From contig NZ_PQBS01000013.1 in assembly GCF_002911695.1 (NCBI RefSeq), forward strand, positions 1-35,107: DNA of 35,107 nucleotides. The letters run 5' to 3'. The number at the start of each line of letters is the position of its first letter. Position 1 is the stretch's first letter. This stretch comes from Gracilimonas amylolytica (GTDB taxonomy: Bacteria > Bacteroidota > Rhodothermia > Balneolales > Balneolaceae). The notes below the pieces were generated by a model, which was not told the DNA's origin, did no database searches, and was given only the letters and a program-made list of their open reading frames with translations. Made by a program: the position numbers and the translations under genes. Below, piece after piece: positions 22,464-31,196 of this stretch.

Positions 22464-23678
22464 CTATAACACATTGACCATTTCCTGATTTACTGATTCG
22501 GATTGCTTTTTAATACTCCGAAATCCCAACAAAAAAAGAAGAGGCAAAATTGCAGAGGGGATCTGTTGAGGAATAAATGACCAGCTTAGGAGAAAGAGCA
22601 GAAGAATAGCTGCATATAGTACCAAAAACACTTTATAATTTTCTGAAAGTCGTTTTCTGCCCATAAAAGAAAATATAAAGGCCGACAAAGCCGGGGCAGA
22701 CCACACTATATTCCAATTCCATTTGGTTGAGGGATACGAAGAAAAAAACCACAAAAAAATGATCAACACTCCAATCAACCCAATTATCCCGAATAACAGA
22801 CGGTCGAACCAAAACCAGAATGTGTGATTAGTTCTATAGAAAAACCCGGCAAGCAGGCTTGTAATCAGCAAAAACCAAAAGCTTAAAGTGGGGCTTACTC
22901 TCGCAGGACTAATGACAGACCGTTTCTGAGGAGCATAAAATCTCTGCTCTGAAACCAAGGCAAGACTTGTATCAGCTTGCTGTATCCGAGCGTGTGAAAA
23001 TCCCTCTTTTAACAGGTCGGGTAAGAACAGCGTTTCCGACTCGGGTGGGTTGCGGTCGGCGGGAGTACCCAACAGCAAGTTAATCCCAAATTTTACCCAG
23101 GAAACGGATTTCACGTAGGGATTAATAAACTGCCGAAAACTATTCTTTGCCGAATTTTGCGGCTCTTGAAAATGGATTGAATCCCCAGCTACTGCCTTGA
23201 CAGCCTCATAGATCCGGGTGGTACAGTTATCATAGAAGAACTCATAGGAATAATATCGATTTTCGGGCCGGGCGTTATTCTCCAAAAAATCATACAAGCG
23301 TTTGGTTTGATTCTCTGTTAGATTTAATCGCTGTTCAGTAATAATGCGGCCGTCATTCAAATATGCTTTTTTTGCATTCTCAAACTTGTTCACCGAAAGA
23401 AAATATCGCAGATCGCCGAGGGCAAATTTCCAATAAAACCCTGGAGCGTTGAAATCAAAAGTACCATAATTATATGCGCGATCTACACCTGCTTCCGGGT
23501 CGTAAATGCGCAAGGCAGTATGGCCAAACAAAGTGTACAATTCAGCACCGGAAGAAGTCGTAAGGAGACTGACCTGAGCTTCCGGCGAAAGTTTAGGTTG
23601 CCCGGCGTCTACAGAAGAAGTTGCTGCAATAAATAGTATCAGGAAAAAGCTTACTGCTTTAGTTATAGTGTGCAACAT
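22464..23678 (-). CDS. DUF4105 / Lnb-like membrane protein
   Basis: A 404-residue inner-membrane protein. A signal peptide or first helix (about 8-24, SFFLILFIAAT) leads into a periplasmic DUF4105 domain (about 30-250), followed by about five C-terminal helices (265-390) with the family motif FFSSYPSTKWNWNIVW. A cysteine-peptidase-like pair is visible: H53 in LFGHTALRIYD and C152 in EFFYDNCTTRIYE, in the conserved contexts of the family. Members of this family in Bacteroides have been linked to lipoprotein N-acylation (Lnb); I transfer that only as a possibility. It lies 30 bp downstream of the P-type ATPase gene, an unexpected neighbour unless pump lipoproteins are its clients or it merely sits downstream. 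Confidence 0.85.
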   Translation of the reverse strand: MLHTITKAVSFFLILFIAATSSVDAGQPKLSPEAQVSLLTTSSGAELYTLFGHTALRIYDPEAGVDRAYNYGTFDFNAPGFYWKFALGDLRYFLSVNKFENAKKAYLNDGRIITEQRLNLTENQTKRLYDFLENNARPENRYYSYEFFYDNCTTRIYEAVKAVAGDSIHFQEPQNSAKNSFRQFINPYVKSVSWVKFGINLLLGTPADRNPPESETLFLPDLLKEGFSHARIQQADTSLALVSEQRFYAPQKRSVISPARVSPTLSFWFLLITSLLAGFFYRTNHTFWFWFDRLLFGIIGLIGVLIIFLWFFSSYPSTKWNWNIVWSAPALSAFIFSFMGRKRLSENYKVFLVLYAAILLLFLLSWSFIPQQIPSAILPLLFLLGFRSIKKQSESVNQEMVNVL

Positions 23679-23708
23679 ATTGGCCGAGCTAATTTATCTT
23701 TGAATAGG

Positions 23709-26204
23709 TTAGGATTTGTAAGCTAACAACCTCAACGCATTAAATACCACAACTACTGTTGACCCTTCGTGGCCGATGACTGCCCAACCCATGCTCAGGC
23801 CAAAAATCGTAGCTGGCACAAGCAGAGCCACCATACCCAGGCTGATCCACAGGTTCTGCTTGATGATCGATTTGGTTTTGCGGCTCAGTCCGATAGCAAA
23901 CGGAAGAACGGAAATCTTGTCGGCCATTAAAGCTACATCGGCTGTTTCAAGGGCCACATCTGATCCGGCTGCTCCCATAGCAATGCCCACTGTGCTGTTG
24001 GCCATGGCCGGAGCATCGTTGACGCCATCGCCTACCATCGCTACGTCGCCTTCCTCTTCACGAAGCTTTTTGACAGCTTCCACCTTGTCTTCAGGCAGTA
24101 AATTACCTTTTGGGTCGTCGATACCGATCTCTTTAGCAATAGCATCGGCCACCCGCTGATTGTCGCCCGTAAGCATGATCAGGTGTGTCAAGCCCATGTC
24201 CCGCAGTTTTTGAATAACCTCCTTGGCATCCTCTCGTGGGGTATCCATCAGCCCAAGCATACCAAGATATCGATCACCATGACGAACAATCATAGTCGTT
24301 TTCCCTTCTCCTTCCAATTCTTCTACACTTCGTTTAAGGTCTTCAGAGAGTTTAATGCCATCGGCCTCTTCAAATAGCTCCGCATTCCCGATATACACTG
24401 TTATATCTTTAATCGTTGCTTTTACTCCCCGCCCTGTAATGGATTCAAGATCTTCGGCTTCGGGAAAATCAGTTTCCCCTAACTTCTCTTTTCCATCACG
24501 CACCACGGCATCAGCGAGGGGGTGATCACTTAAACTTTCTACAGCTACAGCTACTTTTAACAACTCGTTTTCCTCCGTATCACCAAAGGTGATCACATCA
24601 GTAAGTCTGGGCTCGCCTTCTGTGAGGGTTCCGGTTTTATCAAAAGCTAACGCCTTTAATATTCCAAGGTTTTCAAGGGGGCGACCGCCTTTTATCAGAA
24701 CTCCACCTCTTGCGGCTCGTCCTACACCGCTAAGCACTGCGCTGGGCGTAGAAATAGCCAGTGCACAGGGACTTGCTGCCACAAGAACCGCCATGGCCCG
24801 ATAAAAACTTGCTGAAAAAGATTCATCTATAACCAGAAAAGCAAAATTCAATATCACCACTAATACTAACACGGACGGTACAAAATACTTTTCAAATTTG
24901 TCGGTGAACTGTTGGGTCGGCGACTTCTGAGCTTCGGCTTCGTTAACCAGCTTGATCAGGCGAGAAAGTGTGGAATCTTTGGAAAGTTTTGTCACCTTTA
25001 CCTCCAGACTTCCATTTCCATTGATGGTGCCGGCAAACACGCGGTGCTTATCGTCAATAGAATCTGCATCTTCATCGATGGATTCAGGATCGTCATATTC
25101 CATCTTGTCTACGGGCACGCTTTCGCCGGTGATGGGTGCCTGGTTGACGCTGCTCTCGCCATTGATAACTACCCCGTCGGCGGAAATTTTACTGTTCGGT
25201 TTGATCACAATAACATCTCCAACCTGCAACTCCTCAACAGATACCTCTTCGGTGGTTCCATCTTTTTTTCGCAGAGCGGTTTTTGGCGCAAGGTCAGAAA
25301 GCCCTTTGATGGCATCTCGTGCCCGACCCATAGCATAGTGTTCCAGGGAATGTCCAAGGCTGAACAAGAAAAGCAGAAGCGCCCCCTCAGCCCACTCCCC
25401 AAGGATTGCAGCTCCAATCGCGGCAACCAGCATCAGGAAATCAATCTCGAAATTTCCGGCTTTTACTTCGGTGTAAGCTTCCTGCACCAGGTAGAATCCA
25501 CCAAAGAAGTAGGAGCTCACATATAGTGCAAGCGAGACCCAGCCGGGCAACGTGCTCACATAGGAGAGGCCGAATCCTATGCCGAGCAAGCTACCGCATA
25601 TCAGCGAGAAGATCAGCTCGGTTTTTTCGCCAAAGATGCCACCGTGATCGTGGTCGTGCGAATCTTCTTCTTTATGTGAGTGCTCATGATCTGTCTCCGG
25701 TTTTTTCTCTTTACCATTTGTCTCCTCATTATTTTCTTTTACGTCCTGAAGTTCTTCGGAAAACTTCTCAATATCTAACCCAGTCTCTCTAATTATTTTC
25801 GTAAGCTTCTCCCTGCTAATATCACCCTTTTTATATTCCAGCCTGATCCAGCCTGTGGCGCTCGCGTAAGCATCTACAACTCCATCCACATCTCTGAGTT
25901 GCCGAGTAATTGATCGGGCGTGTCTGGAATGACGAATACCGTTCACTTTCACTAACATGTGCCCAAATATATCATGAAGTTTCGCACCGGTCTGTTGAGC
26001 AAGGGTTTTTATTTTTTTAAGTGATATCGTTTCGGGATCAAAGTGAATACAGAGTTTTGGTTCTTTACTTTCATCTGTTTTAATATGTACCCGATCCACT
26101 CCATCCCGTCCTTCAAGAGTTCCAATAAGCCGACTTACACATTTATCCTTATGATCAGGGATGTCAGGTAGTATTACAGGTATATCAAGTGTTAGTTTTT
26201 CCAT
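23709..26204 (-). CDS. P1B-4-type heavy-metal translocating ATPase
   Basis: An 831-residue P-type ATPase exporting metal to the periplasm. Two N-terminal ferredoxin-like domains lack CxxC: the first has DHKDKC and the second GIRHSRHARSI (H92xxH95). A His-rich linker (HEHSHKEEDSHDHDHGG) follows. The membrane site on helix 6 is SPC (VAASPCALAIS) and the last helices carry HEGST (VIGHEGSTVVVV), together the P1B-4 signature (Co, Fe, Zn class) rather than CPC. The catalytic Asp is in FDKTGTLTEG; TGES, MLTGDN and GDGVNDAPA are present. I start at the ATG at 26204 (MEKLTLDIPVILPDIPD), since the upstream 18 residues are not domain-like. It follows the PII-NG gene by 164 bp and precedes DUF4105. Confidence 0.92.
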   Translation of the reverse strand: MEKLTLDIPVILPDIPDHKDKCVSRLIGTLEGRDGVDRVHIKTDESKEPKLCIHFDPETISLKKIKTLAQQTGAKLHDIFGHMLVKVNGIRHSRHARSITRQLRDVDGVVDAYASATGWIRLEYKKGDISREKLTKIIRETGLDIEKFSEELQDVKENNEETNGKEKKPETDHEHSHKEEDSHDHDHGGIFGEKTELIFSLICGSLLGIGFGLSYVSTLPGWVSLALYVSSYFFGGFYLVQEAYTEVKAGNFEIDFLMLVAAIGAAILGEWAEGALLLFLFSLGHSLEHYAMGRARDAIKGLSDLAPKTALRKKDGTTEEVSVEELQVGDVIVIKPNSKISADGVVINGESSVNQAPITGESVPVDKMEYDDPESIDEDADSIDDKHRVFAGTINGNGSLEVKVTKLSKDSTLSRLIKLVNEAEAQKSPTQQFTDKFEKYFVPSVLVLVVILNFAFLVIDESFSASFYRAMAVLVAASPCALAISTPSAVLSGVGRAARGGVLIKGGRPLENLGILKALAFDKTGTLTEGEPRLTDVITFGDTEENELLKVAVAVESLSDHPLADAVVRDGKEKLGETDFPEAEDLESITGRGVKATIKDITVYIGNAELFEEADGIKLSEDLKRSVEELEGEGKTTMIVRHGDRYLGMLGLMDTPREDAKEVIQKLRDMGLTHLIMLTGDNQRVADAIAKEIGIDDPKGNLLPEDKVEAVKKLREEEGDVAMVGDGVNDAPAMANSTVGIAMGAAGSDVALETADVALMADKISVLPFAIGLSRKTKSIIKQNLWISLGMVALLVPATIFGLSMGWAVIGHEGSTVVVVFNALRLLAYKS

Positions 26205-26236
26205 AGTTATTAAGTTTAAGTTAAAAAAAGAACTGA

Positions 26237-26254
26237 ATTGGGGATCATCCCAAT
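26237..26254. promoter_or_regulatory. Inverted repeat upstream of the P1B-4 ATPase
   Basis: ATTGGG (26237-26242) and CCCAAT (26249-26254) with a 6-bp spacer, 33-50 bp upstream of the ATPase ATG. A possible operator for a metalloregulator; no direct support beyond symmetry and position. Confidence 0.3.
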
Positions 26255-26315
26255 ACAATTCATAAATAGCTGTAACGGTGCATTCTAAAACTTGCTATTC
26301 ATCGTTTAAAGACTA

Positions 26316-26335
26316 CTGCCACGGTCAAATGGCAG
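26316..26335 (-). terminator. Weak hairpin after the PII-NG gene
   Basis: CTGCCA (26316-26321) pairs with TGGCAG (26330-26335) around an 8-nt loop, 34 bp beyond the PII-NG stop codon. No T-run follows, so termination is uncertain. Confidence 0.3.
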
Positions 26336-26368
26336 CAATCTCGGGGTATAAAGTGATGTAATTTTAGC

Positions 26369-26689
26369 CTATCGAATCACTTCATCGTCGATTTCCCCAG
26401 TTCGAATTCTTATAGCTTTATCTACTTCGGATATAAAGATTTTGCCATCACCCGAATTGCCCGTTTTTCCTTTTTGGATGATCGTATCAATAATTTCAGC
26501 AACCCGTTCATCGGGAACAACGGTTTCCAGTTTTATGCGGTTGGTGAGCCGTGCTTTATCTTCGGCTTTAACGTGCCCCCAACCCCGTACATCCGACAAG
26601 GTAACACCTGGTGGTTCAGTTAAGGCTTCAAGTCCATCAATAACGTAATCAATCATGTTGGTACGAATAAATGCTTTAATCTCTTTCAT
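26369..26689 (-). CDS. PII-NG-like signalling protein linked to the RND pump
   Basis: A 106-residue protein with the PII fold: MKEIKAFIRTNMIDYVIDGL (first beta-alpha unit), a T-loop-like region VTLSDVRGWGH, RIKLETVVPDERVAEIIDTI and GDGKIFISEVDKAIRIRTGE. PII proteins are small trimers that bind nucleotides and control transporters or enzymes. The PII-NG group is known to be encoded next to CusABC/CzcABC-type pumps, matching its place 65 bp after the pump gene. The canonical uridylylated tyrosine motif of GlnB is not seen. It is the intact paralogue of the frameshifted gene at 15161-15491. Its target is probably the pump or a neighbouring transporter, by inference only. Confidence 0.88.
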   Translation of the reverse strand: MKEIKAFIRTNMIDYVIDGLEALTEPPGVTLSDVRGWGHVKAEDKARLTNRIKLETVVPDERVAEIIDTIIQKGKTGNSGDGKIFISEVDKAIRIRTGEIDDEVIR

Positions 26690-26707
26690 AGTAAGTTGGT
26701 TTTAATG

Positions 26708-26740
26708 AAACCTCCAAGGTTTCAAATACCTTGAAGGTTT
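26708..26740 (-). terminator. Hairpin between RND pump and PII-NG gene
   Basis: AAACCTCCAAGG (26708-26719) pairs with CCTTGAAGGTTT (26729-26740), a 12-bp stem with one mismatch and 9-nt loop, starting 14 bp after the pump stop codon. It may attenuate or process the transcript before the PII-NG gene. Confidence 0.6.
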
Positions 26741-26754
26741 GTATCTATTTATAA

Positions 26755-29700
26755 TTACAGTTCAACGTGTTCTACTGGTTCAGCGAACCACTTGTAGATA
26801 GTGGGTAATACCACCAGTGTAAGCAGAGTCGATGTTACCAGACCACCAACTACCACGGCTGCCAGAGGACGTTGCACATTCGAGCCGATATCGTTTGCCA
26901 GTAGCAACGGAATCAGTCCGAGACCGGTGGTTAAGGCCGTCATGAGTACAGGGCGTAGCCGTAACAAGGCGGCTTTAACAACTGCCTTGTGGGTTTCAAG
27001 TCCTTCCTCCCGAAGTTGGTTGATGTAGGAAACCAGCACCACGCCATTGAGTACCGCGATACCAAAGATGGCGATAAAACCCACGGCTGCCGGCACGGAC
27101 AAGTAGAGACCGGACACCCAAAGCGCTACAATACCACCGATAGTGGCAAAGGGTATATTCAGGAAGATGAGCACAGCGTATTTCCAGCTACTGAAGGTGG
27201 AAAACAGCATGAAAAAAATGAGTCCCAGCGTAATGGGAACCACTACATACAACCGCGCCATCGCCCGCTGTTGATTTTCAAACTGTCCGCCGTATTCGGT
27301 GAAATATCCTGCCGGTAGTTCGACCTGCTCAGCCACCTTTTGCTGAATTTCACTGACTACGCTTCCCATGTCTCGTCCTCGCACGTTAAGCTGCACATAG
27401 GTTCGGCGACTGGCTTTATTTCGGGAGATCTGCTTTGGTCCGGTAAAGACTTCCACATCGGCTATTTGTGACAGCGGAACCAATGCTCCTTTAGCTGTGC
27501 GGATAGGCAGATCACGAACCTGATCAATGTGAGCTCGCTGAGATTCCTGGAGGCGAACGAAGATATCGAAGCGGCGGATGCCTTCGAACACTTGCCCGGC
27601 TACCGAACCACCGATTCCGGTTTCTACGGTGTTAAGGAAGTCATCCATGCTAATTCCCAGCCGGGCCAACTGCTCACGATCCGGACGAACCAGGATTTGC
27701 GGCTTGCCGCCTTGTTGCTGGGCGCGGACATCTACAGCTCCTTCCACACCTTCAGCAATGGCCTGGATTTCACCGGCTTTTTCAGCCAGCACATCCAGGT
27801 CATCGCCATATAAACTCACAACCACTTGGGCCCGAACGCCGCTTAGCAGCTCATCAGTACGAAGCTGAATAGGTTGGGAGAAATTGGAAGAAACGCCGGG
27901 TAGATCCTTGGATAGTTTTTCTGCCATCGCGGTCTGAAGTTCTTCGTAATCACGTCCCCATTCCCATGCGTCCAACGGTTTCAAATTCACCACGTTGAAG
28001 ACCACGTTCACCGGCTCAGGATCTCCACCCACTTCGGCGCGACCAACACGCGAATACACACTCTCTACTTCAGGAAAGGTTAGCATCGATTCCTGAAGCC
28101 GCTTGGAGTATTCGGTAGTGGTTGGAAGATTGGCCCCCGGTGGTAATACCGAACGAACGGCGTAGGTACCTTCTCGTAAAGTGGGCTGAAACTCGGTTCC
28201 TAAAAACGGAAAGATGGCCATGCTTCCGGCAAAGAGAACAAGAGCGGCACCAAATACCATTTTAGGATATTTGGAGGTCTTCTCGATCAACGGTTCACTC
28301 CATTTTTTGAGCGTACGTACCAACCAGGGTTCCTTGTCCATGCCTTTTTCGGGAAGGATGAAGCTGGAGATAATAGGAATGTACGTCAGCGCTAAAAAGA
28401 TGGCTCCGAACAGCGCAAAGGTAATGGTATAAGCCAGCGGTTTGAACATCTTTCCTTCCACACCTTCAAGCGAGAAGAGTGGCAGAAATACAATGATGAT
28501 AATGCTGGTAGCGAAAAAGACCGGTCGAATGACTTCACGCGCGGCTTCACTCACAATCCGTGTTAGGGACACATTTCCTTCTTTTCGCTCCTCAAGCAGC
28601 CTGTACGTGTTTTCCACAATTACCGTGGCGCTGTCACCAATCATCCCGATGCTTATTGCCAGTCCACCAAGACTCATTAGGTTGGCCGATATACCCAGCC
28701 ATTTCATCCCTATGAAAGCAATCAAAAAGGCGATGGGAACCGTGGAAATAATGATCAACGTGGATCGGATATCTCCCATAAAAAAGTACAGCACGATGAG
28801 CACCAGAATGGCTCCGATGTAGAGGGCATTGGTAACTGTACCCACGGCTTTTTCTACGAGTTCACCTTGAGAATAAAAGGTTTCCATGATCATCCCTTCG
28901 GGGAGGGCGCTATTAATGGCATCCACTTTATTATCCATTTCGGCCAGCAAGTCCTGTGTGTTGGTTCCGATGAGTTTCAACACAAAACCGCCCACCGATT
29001 CTTCCCCGTTGGCAACCAGTGTTCCCCGCTTGATTTCCGAGCCAAATGCCACTTCAGCTACATCTTTCACATACACCGGAGTGCCGTTTTCGTTAGATAC
29101 AATCACATTCCTGATGTCGTTGATCCCGGCAGAATCGGGTTGAATCCAGCCATAACCGCGCACCAGGTATTCTTCTCCTCCGCGTTCCAGAAAAGAGGCT
29201 CCAACTGTACGATTATTTTTATTGAGTGCGCCTTCGAGATCTTCAAGGGTAAGACCGCGGGAAACCAGCGCGTTCATATCAGCTTTGACCTGGAATTGAC
29301 GAACATCACCGCCAATCGACAGTACGCCGGTTACGCCGGGTACTGTTCGCAGCTGCGGTTTTACGATCCAGTCCTGAGCAGTTCGAATGTCCATGAGGGA
29401 GTGATCGTAGCCTTCTTTATTCTTGACCTCATACATCAACACCGTTCCAAGGCCGGTGGTGATAGGGCCAAGTTGGGGTTCACCAAGTCCGTCCGGTATC
29501 TCGTTTTTGGCCTGCGACAGTCGTTCGTTGACTAGTCGCCGGGCAAAGTAAATATCGGTTCCTTCCTCAAAGTAAATATTCACTCTGGAAAGCCCGAAAA
29601 TGGAGGTGCTTTGCACCCGGTCCAGCTTCGGTAAACCATACATGGAGATCTCAATGGGATAACTGATCTGGGTTTCCACATCTACCGGAGAAAGGCCCGG

Positions 29701-29859
29701 ACTGGAAGTAAACACCTGCACGAGTGTGGGTGATACGTCGGGAAAGGAATCTATGGGTACATCCCGAAATGAAAAGTAGCCATAGAGCGCTACCGCGGCT
29801 ACCAAAATAAAGATGGTTAGCCGGTTCTTTAATACTTTATCAATTATTTGTTCAAGCAT
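26755..29859 (-). CDS. Heavy-metal RND efflux pump (CusA/CzcA family)
   Basis: A 1034-residue inner-membrane proton-driven pump of normal family length, with 12 helices and two large periplasmic loops. It starts with MLEQIIDKVLKNRLTIFILV, the usual first helix. The helix-4 relay reads AISIGMIGDSATVIVEN: D409 and E416 are present but the first acidic position is S403, so it is not the DFG-type CzcA pattern of the other pump here and resembles the groups with a single Asp. Metal specificity is therefore likely to differ; copper/silver or another divalent ion are both open. It follows its adaptor gene by 43 bp. No outer-membrane domain is fused; a separate TolC gene is present. Confidence 0.92.
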   Translation of the reverse strand: MLEQIIDKVLKNRLTIFILVAAVALYGYFSFRDVPIDSFPDVSPTLVQVFTSSPGLSPVDVETQISYPIEISMYGLPKLDRVQSTSIFGLSRVNIYFEEGTDIYFARRLVNERLSQAKNEIPDGLGEPQLGPITTGLGTVLMYEVKNKEGYDHSLMDIRTAQDWIVKPQLRTVPGVTGVLSIGGDVRQFQVKADMNALVSRGLTLEDLEGALNKNNRTVGASFLERGGEEYLVRGYGWIQPDSAGINDIRNVIVSNENGTPVYVKDVAEVAFGSEIKRGTLVANGEESVGGFVLKLIGTNTQDLLAEMDNKVDAINSALPEGMIMETFYSQGELVEKAVGTVTNALYIGAILVLIVLYFFMGDIRSTLIIISTVPIAFLIAFIGMKWLGISANLMSLGGLAISIGMIGDSATVIVENTYRLLEERKEGNVSLTRIVSEAAREVIRPVFFATSIIIIVFLPLFSLEGVEGKMFKPLAYTITFALFGAIFLALTYIPIISSFILPEKGMDKEPWLVRTLKKWSEPLIEKTSKYPKMVFGAALVLFAGSMAIFPFLGTEFQPTLREGTYAVRSVLPPGANLPTTTEYSKRLQESMLTFPEVESVYSRVGRAEVGGDPEPVNVVFNVVNLKPLDAWEWGRDYEELQTAMAEKLSKDLPGVSSNFSQPIQLRTDELLSGVRAQVVVSLYGDDLDVLAEKAGEIQAIAEGVEGAVDVRAQQQGGKPQILVRPDREQLARLGISMDDFLNTVETGIGGSVAGQVFEGIRRFDIFVRLQESQRAHIDQVRDLPIRTAKGALVPLSQIADVEVFTGPKQISRNKASRRTYVQLNVRGRDMGSVVSEIQQKVAEQVELPAGYFTEYGGQFENQQRAMARLYVVVPITLGLIFFMLFSTFSSWKYAVLIFLNIPFATIGGIVALWVSGLYLSVPAAVGFIAIFGIAVLNGVVLVSYINQLREEGLETHKAVVKAALLRLRPVLMTALTTGLGLIPLLLANDIGSNVQRPLAAVVVGGLVTSTLLTLVVLPTIYKWFAEPVEHVEL

Positions 29860-29902
29860 AAGTCAAATATTCAGGGTGATAATTTTGTTGATCCGATCTG
29901 CA

Positions 29903-31183
29903 TTAGTGGCCATGATCTGCACTCCGGGTTGCGGCGGTAAGAGCTGATTTCAGGTCAAAAGCCCCGGAAACTACGGCTGCTTGTCCAGGTGTTAAACCGG
30001 AAAGCACTTCCACGAAACCATCTCGTTCATTTCCAAGGGTTACGGCTACCGGACGAAAACTTCCGGGCTCTTCACCAGGCACAAAAACACGGTCGGTGCC
30101 TTCGATTTGCTGAACAGCACCCACCGGAATGAGCGCAGCGGTTTCCTTTGAATTGGTGTAGATGCGAGCGGTACCAAACATACCGGCACGGAGCTGTCCC
30201 TCAGGATTATCAAAAAGCGCACGTACGGGCATGGTTCGGGTTTCTTTTTCCAGCTCGTACGAGATCCAGTCGGTCGTTCCCTCAAAGGTGGTTCCAGGAG
30301 TGCTTCGTATGGAAAGCTCAACACCCTGTCCGGTTTCCAGATAGCGAATATCTTGCTCATATCCGTCTATCATCACCCAAACCTTAGACAAGTCGGCTAC
30401 ATGAACCGGCGTTTCACTGGGGCTTATAGTCTGTCCGGGAGAAAGGTCTCGCTCCTGAATGGTACCACTCAAGGGACTGCTCAGGTAGAAATAAGAAAGC
30501 GGAATCTCACTTCCGGCCTTAATATTTTGGATATCATTATGGGATAATCCGTATAAACGCAACGCTTCAGAGGCGGCATCAAGCTCTGCTTTCGCTTGTT
30601 CATATTCCAATTCGGCCTGCAACAGCTCAGCCTGACTGGAGATATCCTGTTCATACAAATTTTGCTCACGCTTAAAGTGGGCTTCCTCCTTCTTCATGGC
30701 CGCTCTGAGACGAATGTAATTGGCTTTGATCTTGCCAAGTCCAACGCTGCTCATTTGTGCAATGGGCTCGCCTTCTTCCACGTAATCCCCCAAATCTTTA
30801 AGCACTTTAACCACTTTGGCCTCAATACGCGGACCCACTTTTGCAATGCGATCCATATCGTACATCACACTGGCAGGCCGTTGAATTACGGAGCTTGCAC
30901 TTCCGGCTTTCAGGGTATCTACATTTATATTGAGGGAAGCCATTTGCTCTTCAGAAAGGTGAACTTCACCGGGTCCTTCACTCTCTTCCTCCGAATGTTC
31001 ACCTTCTTCCTCTGTATGTTGTGTTTCTTCACTACCGTGTTCATCAGCAGTGGCATGGTTTTCTGTTTGAGGAGTGGATTCATTTTGAGAACTACAGCCG
31101 CTTATAACGACTCCACTCAAAAGCAACATCCACACCGGAAGTAATACGTTAATGATCTTCATTGTTTTTAGTCTCTGTTTCAT
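29903..31183 (-). CDS. RND efflux periplasmic adaptor, His/Glu-rich lipoprotein
   Basis: A 426-residue membrane-fusion protein of the CusB/CzcB family. The lipoprotein signal ends in VISGC (C30), followed by an unusual acidic, His-containing stretch (HATADEHGSEETQHTEEEGE) that may collect metal in the periplasm. Domains then follow in order: barrel-sandwich half (IEAKVVKVLKDLGDYVEEG), helical hairpin, second half (YLSSPLSGTIQERDLSPGQ), beta-barrel and membrane-proximal domain. I use the ATG at 31183, 13 bp after the tolC stop; an ATG at 31216 would overlap tolC, and one at 31162 also gives a signal peptide. It sits between the channel and pump genes. Confidence 0.9.
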   Translation of the reverse strand: MKQRLKTMKIINVLLPVWMLLLSGVVISGCSSQNESTPQTENHATADEHGSEETQHTEEEGEHSEEESEGPGEVHLSEEQMASLNINVDTLKAGSASSVIQRPASVMYDMDRIAKVGPRIEAKVVKVLKDLGDYVEEGEPIAQMSSVGLGKIKANYIRLRAAMKKEEAHFKREQNLYEQDISSQAELLQAELEYEQAKAELDAASEALRLYGLSHNDIQNIKAGSEIPLSYFYLSSPLSGTIQERDLSPGQTISPSETPVHVADLSKVWVMIDGYEQDIRYLETGQGVELSIRSTPGTTFEGTTDWISYELEKETRTMPVRALFDNPEGQLRAGMFGTARIYTNSKETAALIPVGAVQQIEGTDRVFVPGEEPGSFRPVAVTLGNERDGFVEVLSGLTPGQAAVVSGAFDLKSALTAATRSADHGH

Positions 31184-31196
31184 GGGGTTCAAATAA

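Noticed and set aside
24912-25526. 204-codon plus-strand ORF opposite the P-type ATPase
   Set aside because: Antisense shadow of a clearly conserved gene; no recognisable domain.
26205-26258. Upstream start for the P1B-4 ATPase
   Set aside because: Eighteen residues with no domain character, overlapping the likely regulatory repeat at 26237-26254.
28867-29535. 222-codon plus-strand ORF opposite the RND pump
   Set aside because: Antisense shadow of the pump gene.
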